64,000 nt of DNA, from the NCBI GenBank assembly GCA_017591395.1, contig WEDG01007340.1, positions 167,483-231,482 on the forward strand. The letters run 5' to 3'. Position 1 is the stretch's first letter. Every line of letters starts with the position of its first letter. Positions 57,164 to 64,000 of this stretch are shown here, piece after piece. Made by a program: the position numbers and the translations under genes. The stretch is from Schistocephalus solidus. Lineage: Eukaryota; Platyhelminthes; Cestoda; Diphyllobothriidea; Diphyllobothriidae. The notes beneath the pieces were generated by a model. It did not search any database. It had not been told where the DNA came from and was given only the letters and a program-made list of their open reading frames with translations.

Positions 57164-57430
57164 CAAGACCACGATCCCTTGGCTCAATGCTTAGGATGTT
57201 GGACTTCTAATCAAGAGGCCGCGAGTTCAATTCTCCGATGGCTCACCACCTGCGGTTGGGTATGTCTGGCTGATTACGGTCAACGAGACAGAAATGGTCA
57301 TTCCAGTCTCCGCGGTCTTTGTCGATAAGGTTCTAATTTGCTAATACGTTGGAGAACAACCTGTTAAATTGAATAATTATACAAAGAATACTCTTCAGCA
57401 GGCAGACGGCTCTCGAATGGACTGAAGTGT
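57164..57430 (+). mobile_element. tRNA-headed SINE copy
   Basis: Head GATCCCTTGGCTCAATGCTTAG with B box GAGTTCAATTCTC, then GCGGTTGGGTATG, a hammerhead-like segment, CAGTCTCCGCGGTCTTTGTC and a body ending near GCAGACGGCTCTCGAATGG. Same order as the units at 10.6-11.36 kb, more diverged. It lies between the fibulin 5' exons and the upstream gene. Confidence 0.7.
57264..57308 (+). ncRNA. Mutated hammerhead in the 57-kb SINE
   Basis: GTCTGG, CTGATTA, a disrupted stem II, GAAA (57291-57294), TGGTCATT, CCAGTC. Stem I is good, but the invariant G8 of CTGATGA is T, so activity is not expected. Confidence 0.55.
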
Positions 57431-57649
57431 CTGACGGTTATTACGAGATACGTAGTTAGAAAACTTAACCCCAGGATTTTCTGACCTGGAAAACCACACC
57501 TTTGTGTCTCCATTGCATTTGTTTTAGTCAATTCAGAAAAAAACTATGTTCAAATGCCAAATCACTTTGGCCTGACAGAATAACTCGGAAATATAGGAAT
57601 TTATTAGTCGCATGTGATGTGCCCTTCGGCTACTCTTCCCCGACGTCCC

Positions 57650-57960
57650 TATGCGTCAGTCTGCAGTTGGACAACTGCACATTACAGTATTCCGAAAGGC
57701 CACCGGCACCTGACGAATACAGCACCGTAACAGCTATTACTCTCCGTCTCACCAAGGTAGCCGAGCCCACACTCTATTCCAGATAGTTTGAAACACATTG
57801 CAGCACGCCATTTGATAAAAGAGGTGAATGACCACCTTCGGAGCCTCGTCACAGCAAACGAACACCTAACCTATTATATCGAGCAAAGCAGCCACCGAGC
57901 AGATGGAAAACGGCTAAAGGAGCAGCAAACCGACGTCTAGTGGGGTATTTCTTGCATCAA
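57650..57960 (+). mobile_element. Penelope-like element relic
   Basis: CCGAAAGGCCACCGGCACC...ACCAAGGTAGCCGAGCC...GTTTGAAACACATTGCAGCA parallels AGAAAAACCACCAGCACA...ACAAACGTAGCTGAGTC...GTTGAAACACATTGCAGCC of the PLE at 51.86-51.97 kb, in the same order and spacing. Reading FETHCS then gives the YLRSL-like part of the RT C-terminus. No intact frame. Confidence 0.55.
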
Positions 57961-58615
57961 AGTAGTATCTGAAAACTTTTATCAAGCATCGGCAGAGACG
58001 AAAAGTGCTTGAGCCACAAGCTGTTTGAGACATGTTTCACGGGCCTTCAATATAGTAATAAGTTCAGTGACCTCCCCGTCCCATATTTGCTGCTCAGATC
58101 TGGTCTGGACAAAGGAAGTAGCTTCTCCGGGAGCACGCTGGTGACCAGTGTTTTCAACGCCACGGCTGGTGAATACGATAGTCAGGCAATCATTAAACCA
58201 ACATCCAAAACGGGGAATTTCAGCGATTGTGGACTCGATTGCCGAAGATCAAGTTATTATCGCAGTCTTTTATAAAACTCAACCCTTTGGAATAGGAGAC
58301 CTTCCAACTTTGAGGAACTAAATCTTGAGAATTGGCTGGAGACGCGTACGCCAATATGCACGAGGTTGACTCTCAGCAGGCTTCTGAATGCCAAAAAATA
58401 GACAATAAAATTTTCTTAATGCAATTTAATGTTTTTGTAACTACGTGATCACGCAGATCGGTCAGTTACGTGATCACCACCGGGCAGACACGGGATCAAA
58501 CTGTAATCGCAGTGTTCGACTTAATGTTCAAAAAAGGTGTCAGGTTTTAATCTCGGGTGTTCCCTGCTTGAGATGGGTGTATTATAGGCTGGTGGCATGA
58601 TTTACACCGCAGATC
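57961..58615. other. No gene seen
   Basis: An 88-codon plus-strand frame (58009-58275) is unrecognised and may be repeat. Short direct repeats TACGTGATCAC lie at 58443 and 58468. Confidence 0.4.
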
Positions 58616-58620
58616 ATTAT

Positions 58621-58626
58621 TTTATT
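58621..58626 (-). terminator. Candidate poly(A) signal
   Basis: AATAAA on the minus strand about 65 bases past the stop at 58692, supporting the call of a terminal exon there. Confidence 0.5.
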
Positions 58627-58691
58627 TCTCCGTTTGCATCGACGATAACACTTCGAATGTAATTTTTTTCTTATATTTCTTCTTAGTAAAT

Positions 58692-58967
58692 TTAAGATGC
58701 AAAGCGGCAGACATAGTAAGTAGCAGTTAGTGTCTGGTTTTCATTGTGGCCCATGTAAACGGCCTCAAAAAGACGTACTTTTGACGTGAAGAAAAGGTCT
58801 CTGGTGATCTCCTTTTCAGCGAAGGGTTGCCCTGCGATCAACTTAGACTGCGATACTAGTGTTGCATCATGGCAGAATTTGTTTGTTTTTGTTGCCAGAT
58901 AGCAGCTTTCTTTCAAAAGATTACACTGATCCGAAGAAGGCGTATTTGTTCTGTTCTTGGAGCTCAA
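58692..58967 (-). CDS. Terminal exon of a second gene, possibly an NTR/TIMP-like secreted protein
   Basis: Acceptor TTTATTTCAACAG opens a frame of 91 codons ending TAA. It contains CNLLKESCYLATKTNKFCHD and TLVSQSKLIAG, then RDLFFTSKVRLFEA and ATYYVCRFAS. C-x9-C followed by DATLV...K resembles the start of a netrin/TIMP module (C-x9-C-x-A-x-x-V-x-x-x-K). Only the first half of such a domain fits before the stop, so this is tentative. NRT, NQT are possible glycosylation sites. No internal donor would join it to the fibulin exons. Confidence 0.4.
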   Translation of the reverse strand: MSSKNRTNTPSSDQCNLLKESCYLATKTNKFCHDATLVSQSKLIAGQPFAEKEITRDLFFTSKVRLFEAVYMGHNENQTLTATYYVCRFAS

Positions 58968-58974
58968 CTGTTGA

Positions 58975-59750
58975 AATAAATGACAGAAATATTAAATACA
59001 TGCAAGTGTTAAAGTAAAGCATACTCTTTAAAGCTTGGCCGCTGTTAGAACTGAGGCAATTTTTGCAATTTATACAACAAATTTTCTCTTAATAAATAAA
59101 TTTTCATTAAAACACAGATATCAATTCGATGCGCTGCATAACGCAAAATCTTTTAATAGATTTTGATTTCTTCATGGCTTAGATAGGTATAATAATGTTC
59201 TTGGCTTGAAAAAATTGTTAGCGATTAAAAAAGAGTGAAAGTTCACGCAAATTTTCGGAGCAAAGTGAAAGCAATTCGTGATCAACGACATCAAGCAATG
59301 GAATAAGCGTAATGGTTTGCTAACTACTCAAAATGTTGCGTTGGCATGCAAATTCAAAAATCGGACAGATTTCCTTATATCGGAATAAATACATGCTCAG
59401 AGCTAGTGGAGAGGAGATGGAACTTAAACTGAGAAACGGAAGTTGGAAGTATTAAATGTCTGTCATGTCATTTGCATTTAAAAGGCTACGCATTTATAAT
59501 TGCAAACAACTTGACAATAAATGAGTGCTGAATGCTAAATCAGTGAGAAGTACTATAAGTAGACGGGCGGTAACCACTTGCGTTACGAAGCAAACTTGTT
59601 CCGTTGTTTCTTGGGGCTCAGTCTAGGATACTGGTCGCTGTGTGGCAACTGGCGGGGCTAGAGTGTGAGCTCCAAGGTAAAAGGGGACGATTATGTTTGC
59701 TAACGCGATCAATGAGCACACATTTACCATTGTTAATATAACCGAACGCA
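58975..59750. other. Intron or intergenic sequence; nothing recognised
   Basis: AT-rich, no further exon of the NTR-like protein found by eye. Confidence 0.5.
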
Positions 59751-59756
59751 ATAGAT

Positions 59757-59950
59757 GGGAAAATGAGCCCGTGCGCATTAATATTCGAACCAACAAATCG
59801 TGGGTTCCAACCTCGGTGGTTCATAAACCCGGGATTGGGTATGGCTAACTGATGACGGTTAATAAGCCAGAAATTGGTATTTCAGTCTCTTTTTTGTCAT
59901 TGTCCGTAATTTTGGTCTGCATAACCAATCAGGCTAAGAAAATCAAAAGG
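59757..59950 (+). mobile_element. tRNA-headed SINE copy
   Basis: Decayed head GAGCCCGTGCGC...GTGGGTTCCAACCTC, then GGGATTGGGTATGG, a hammerhead-like segment, CAGTCTCTTTTTTGTCATTGTC. Same layout as the 11-kb units. Confidence 0.7.
59843..59888 (+). ncRNA. Degenerate hammerhead in the 59.8-kb SINE
   Basis: CTGATGA (59849-59855) and GAAA (59870-59873) are intact, with stem II GGTT-AATA-AGCC (wobbles). Stem III (TTGGTATT) and stem I (GGCTAA against TCAGTC) are damaged. Confidence 0.55.
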
Positions 59951-60699
59951 AAATATGAAAATAATACCCATGGAAAAGCATGCTATCAAACCGAGGTTAA
60001 GATGGAACGGTGCTTTGAGCCATAAAATTAAAGACTTGGAAATGACATATATGAATCAAACTAGCTGCGTTTTCTGGCTTATCAGAGACTTCGACTTAGA
60101 TCATGTCTCACTTGCTACATTTTGTTTTGGAGCGCTTGAGAGACTTTTAAATATGCTTAGGTTGTGGATTAATTCTCTTCCCAAACGTAATTATTTCAGC
60201 CCGACAAGCATTCGTCCATTATTTGCTTATTTGGGCTGTCTATGAGGTTCTCCTATTTCCACCCAAAAATAGCATATGCAAAGCAGATTATCAGCAAAGC
60301 ACACAAACAAATTACAGCTGACTTCAATCTTCTTTAAATCCTCCCGGAGTCTCCAGCGGCGATATAACTTTCTCCCAGGGAGGCAAAAATTTCGAAATGT
60401 GACATATGCAAACCCTGGAGTTACTAACACATCTACCTCATGACAACGCAAAACCGAGACGTGTCCCTAAGTGCTACAAGAATGACATAAGTGCACAAAC
60501 AAAGTGATGAAAATCAAGAACTGACTAAACCTGATACCGCAACCTGGGGTAGTGTATCGTATCCCATGCCTAAACTATCCTTGCATCTACACGCGTCAGA
60601 CAGAAAGCATGCCCGGATAGAGCATACCTGAACATAAGATCGCTGTACGGCGGGGCAACGAATTAGCGAGCACACACACACAAACACACACTGGCAGTT

Positions 60700-61990
60700 C
60701 AGCCGTCGATTTCGACGAGGTCCACCTTATGCTCTACACCAGGTGGTACAGGGACGGTGACTTGCGCGTGAATTAGTTTTAAGTGATAGTAACATTGCGT
60801 TGCAGCTACCGCACTCTCTCCTCCTCCCCCACCTGAGCCAGGTGTCAAGACAGAGTCAAGAAGACTGGAGATGGGAGAGGGCGCAGGTGGCTGGCGCGGC
60901 CGGAGCCGCCCCTGGGCATGCCACCACACCTGGCTCGGATCCCACAGAGTGGGAGTGCCATAAAGGCCACATTAAAAAGGAGCCATTGCGGCCTGACTCT
61001 CAGTCCGCCAGTCAGCCACTCCACACAAAACACACATTGGGCTGACCACGCGGTCCGAGTTATCCCGTCAGTTGGCAACCTTCCAAGCCACGGCTTTTAG
61101 CGCACTGTGATAGTTTCAAGCGCCTCAGATTGTTTATAGTGAGGAACATGCGCTGAGCTGTCGACCTCACTCTCTCCCCAACCCCCACCATCAGGCACTG
61201 TCCGAGCCGGTCAGTTGCCTGATGTGGGAGTGGGCGAATTGGCTGATGGATCGGTGTCACCGTCTTCGCGCGCCACAGCACGACCTGGCCCCCATAACGC
61301 ACACACCAGGATTCACAAACTCAGGGGATATGGAGCAGCCATCGCCGTCTGACTCCCAGTCCACTGGTCAGCCACTCGACACACACAGCCCATACACTGA
61401 GCCAACGGCGTGGTCTGGTGGAAGCGTCAGATTGGCAGACTTCCCAGCCAAGGTTTCTAGGAAACCGTGATATACTCAGGTAAATGGTGATTGTGAGGGT
61501 GTTGTCGATGCATTGGTGAGGTAGTGTGCGCTGATTTAGCTTAGCCTCCGCTGGTTTACCGGAGGTTGTCGTGGAGGCGCATGTGTCCTAATAGGCCCAT
61601 GCAGTGTGTAAATGTGCGGGAGCAGTGAGGGCAGTGAAGCCGAGCGCGTCGACTGTATGTCGGAGCCCCAGGCACTGGTTCACCAGCCTCCGTGCGATGG
61701 ATTCACAGGTGACCGACCAGGTCGATGCGTGAGTTGAAGTTGCGGGCGCAGTGTGGGCAGGAGAAATCGGTAGAGGCTGGGAGGATGGCATTCATGGTAG
61801 TGGGGGTGGCAGGGGCGCTAAGAATGGCAGGAGCGGAGGGTGTGCATGGTGTATCGGTGTTGTCGGCATTGTGGTGAATTCCACTGTCATTGATGCGCAT
61901 GTGACCGAATAGGCCCATGCGATGAGTGAATGCACACACACCTACGAAATCGGCCATGAGTTCAACTGCACAGCCGTCCAGATAATCGCC
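60700..61990 (-). mobile_element. LINE 3' end: last zinc fingers plus complete 3' UTR
   Basis: From 61990 the minus strand reads GLFGHMRINDSGIHHNADNT, then FSCPHCARNFNSRIDLVGHL and a further finger near 61640-61560, in shifting frames. The 3' UTR follows (61550-60700) and matches 4.08-4.86 kb closely (AGCACGACCTGGCCCC, CAGTTGGCAACCTTCCAAG, GTGGGAGTGCCATAAAGGCC). The element is 5' truncated at about 61990. A short CA-rich run (60668-60690) borders its 3' end. Confidence 0.78.
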
Positions 61991-61999
61991 CACACCGGA

Positions 62000-62640
62000 A
62001 ACAAGGCGAGCCCAGAATTGATTGAGGCCTGATCCACTGATGGTAACTCAATAAATCGATAAATAGATTTGCGTCAGGGTACAGTGCCCTGCACAGTCAC
62101 CTCTATACTTGCTTCAGTGATCATTGATTGGTTTTTACCCCTACAAGTGTCACCTATTTGTTGCAGAAAAATAAAAAATTTCCCGGTACTCAACGAGACT
62201 TCTCCTTTGCTCATGCAACCACATGGGACTCGAGCTTTCGCATTCATTCGAGAATCTCTTTTATAGAATTGAAATCGAAATCAATATCTGTAAAACGCAT
62301 TGCAGTATTTGTATAATCAAAAGCGACAGAAACAGTATTGCCATTGATTTGATTAATCGCTGGACTGCCTAAGAGGAGTAACCACCTTTGTTGAAGATAC
62401 CATTTAACTAGTAGCATGAGCTGTGTTGCTTTGTTGAGGATTCATGACATTCGAATGAAAAGGGACTACGGTGCTAATAGTCATAAAGACATACATTACG
62501 TCGTCATAGATAAGGGGCCAAATTTGATAAGGACTTCTTCCAGAAAAAATGTCTTTAATTGGATCGCGTTATCATTTCAATCGTCCCTAAGCCTAAGTTG
62601 AAAGCAATTTCAATGCGTGTCTACATGGACGAACGGTCTG
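62000..62640. other. No gene seen
   Basis: AT-rich with short frames only. Confidence 0.5.
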
Positions 62641-62711
62641 GTATTGCTGACCGAATTGAACAGGTGGGATCGAGAGAGCAGTTGAGGAGTAAATGCAAGC
62701 TCTGATACAAG

Positions 62712-62768
62712 AAGTTAATTGGCTTGTTTTTTTCGGATTCTCACTCAACCCAATCATCAGAGACAGTC
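62712..62768 (-). ncRNA. PLE-type hammerhead-like motif
   Basis: Minus strand: CTGTCT, CTGATGA (62760-62754), hairpin GGGTT-GAGTGAG-AATCC, GAAA (62734-62731), then AAAACAAGCC where CGTCAGGCG is expected. The core is intact, but the cleavage triplet and stem III are not. Confidence 0.5.
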
Positions 62769-63239
62769 GCAGAAATGGGTACTAGGTGCACAAGGTGTGC
62801 AGTATTTATAGGGTGCAGTTTCCGGACTAGCTAATGCCTGCTTTAATAAGCAGTACTCGGGTTCATCGCTGGAGTTCTTAGTTGATACGACACATTGGGG
62901 ACGGTTAATTGATATTTGGCTATTCACTGATCGGCAAAAGCCGAATATTGCAAAGGAGCACATAATCGCGCGTCGATAAAACACCAAAAAATGAATGACT
63001 CTGGACGTGGGGAGACACTTTGTGCCATCGAACTCTCAGCTTTTTATATTCTCTCGGTTAGTAGATTTGAGGATGACCTCCTCCTAGCTCTTTCGTGTCA
63101 GTCGTTGCATGGAACTGTGTTTCCACGATTTCATAGACTCACCCACCACGGGATCCGAGTATATCTGAAACTCTTCATTGAATGGCTTGTTTCCTTCTGC
63201 ATGAACAATGCCATCAAAGAAGCGGGAGACGCGATCACT

Positions 63240-63350
63240 GGGACAAGGAATTTCTTCGTCTGACATTTTGGATTACAACTCGAACACATCTTCAGAGTCA
63301 GGGTCAGTTTCGAGTTGGAATCCGAAACATCAAGCGAATAGAGTTTATGT
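63240..63350. repeat. Foldback element with PLE-type hammerhead remnants (second copy)
   Basis: Left arm GGGACAAGG...TCGTCTGACATTTTGG...ACTCGAA (63240-63284) mirrors right arm TTCGAGTTGGAATCCGAAAC...ATCAAGCGAATAGAG (63309-63345). The right arm keeps GAAACATC (63324-63331). The layout matches 46236-46391. Confidence 0.55.
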
Positions 63351-63559
63351 TCTCATTTACTTGCTGGGACTCGCATTTTCGATTGTATCGGCGATGACGC
63401 CAAAGCTTATGCACGGGTGTGAACGAGCTGCCAGCAAATAAGCTTCGGCTCCAAAGTAAGTCATTACTCGCCATCTTCGCCAAACCCAATTCATGGTTCA
63501 ACCCCGTTCACTCGGAGATCTTAGACCACTTGCCTTTTAACAGTTGTTACACATCTTAC

Positions 63560-63797
63560 CTCTGTCGATCCGCTTGACTGAAGCCACTCCTCTACCGAAC
63601 GTGGAGGCTGCTACGATCGCCAAAGACTTCGCCAGCTGCTGAGTCACCATGCTTGTAACCCCATCTAAGATTGCGACTGGCATCTGCGTGCAGTTTGTGT
63701 CCGCATTCTTCCAATCCCTCTTCAGCTTCTTCGGCTGTTCATGTATAGGGATGACAGTCTGCCATTCAGTAATCGGCAGCAGGGTCGAGCGCATTCA
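63560..63797 (-). CDS. Candidate coding exon, unrecognised
   Basis: Acceptor GTTAACAG at 63798, ATG at 63794-63792, and an open frame (MRSTLLPITEWQTVIP, KKLKRDWKNADTNC, TSMVTQQLAKSLAIVAASTF) ending in a strong donor GACAGAG|GTAAGA. Base composition is more GC-balanced than the flanks. An in-frame TGA precedes the ATG, so it would have to be a first coding exon. No domain recognised. It could be a retroelement piece. Confidence 0.3.
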
Positions 63798-64000
63798 CTG
63801 TTAACCAAAAACTGCCTTGAGGGCTGCGAAGCACACCATTAACTGAACTGTAGCATCGGAACACTGACTGCACTACTTTTGCTACAGTCATCCCGTTTTG
63901 TAGGCAAAAGAGCAGACACCATCGGAAGTCGTTTATTATGTACAGAAACCCGGTGGTGATCAGACTACCTGACACGCTGCTACCTTTGTATCCGCAAAGG

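Noticed and set aside
60227..60451. Minus-strand Cys-containing frame as an upstream exon of the NTR-like gene
   Set aside because: Splice sites are weak and the cysteine spacing does not continue an NTR domain.

Overview
The window looks like AT-rich, repeat-laden flatworm DNA, most probably from a diphyllobothriid (pseudophyllidean) tapeworm. The inference rests on the large introns, an RTE-like LINE whose ORF ends in C2H2 zinc fingers, several Penelope-like elements (PLEs) with GIY-YIG endonuclease ends, and tRNA-headed SINEs. All coordinates, splice sites and folds were worked out by eye; no database search was run.

One host gene dominates. A fibulin-type extracellular-matrix gene lies on the minus strand from about 56.7 kb down to 27.9 kb. 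Seventeen exons can be placed. They comprise a possible small 5' exon, an acidic Ser/Thr-rich exon ending in a Cys-rich stretch, eleven calcium-binding EGF-like domains (almost all with phase-1 borders), and two exons that together encode the C-terminal fibulin module with its stop and a poly(A) signal. Only the signal-peptide exon was not found. Three details stand out: a GC-AG intron after the first EGF, a 125-bp EGF exon where 126 bp is expected (a one-base frameshift), and a possible alternative last exon at 31.7 kb. Upstream, at 58.7-59.0 kb on the same strand, is the apparent last exon of another secreted protein with a weak netrin/TIMP (NTR) look.

The left 11.4 kb is stacked retroelements. 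Two PLE fragments lie head to tail (1-1680) with a degenerate hammerhead-like motif at their junction. LINE 3'-UTR pieces and a partial 368-bp tandem repeat follow (2.0-4.2 kb). Next come a nearly full-length but broken LINE (8.77-4.9 kb) and a second truncated LINE copy (10.6-8.83 kb). Last is a head-to-tail array of three tRNA-headed SINE units ending in an (AT)n tract. Further repeats are scattered rightward: PLE fragments at 25.7-26.5, 51.5-52.7 and 57.65-57.96 kb; LINE tails at 16.5-17.5, 33.0-34.4, 52.9-53.4 and 60.7-62.0 kb; MITE-like elements with inverted ends and a degenerate CCTAAC-rich core; and foldback repeats at 37.8, 46.3 and 63.3 kb.

The most interesting signal is in the SINE. 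Immediately after the tRNA-like head, its body carries a complete hammerhead ribozyme layout: stem I GACTGG/CCAGTC, core CTGATGA, a stem II hairpin, GAAA, and a palindromic, loop-less stem III (ATGG/CCAT) followed by a valid NUH cleavage triplet. A second, PLE-type hammerhead layout (GAAA then CGTC) recurs in degenerate form in the foldback elements at 46.3 and 63.3 kb and at 62.7 kb. Self-cleaving RNA therefore appears linked to two independent retroelement families in this locus.

The interval 11.4-27.6 kb and most introns contain no recognisable genes.
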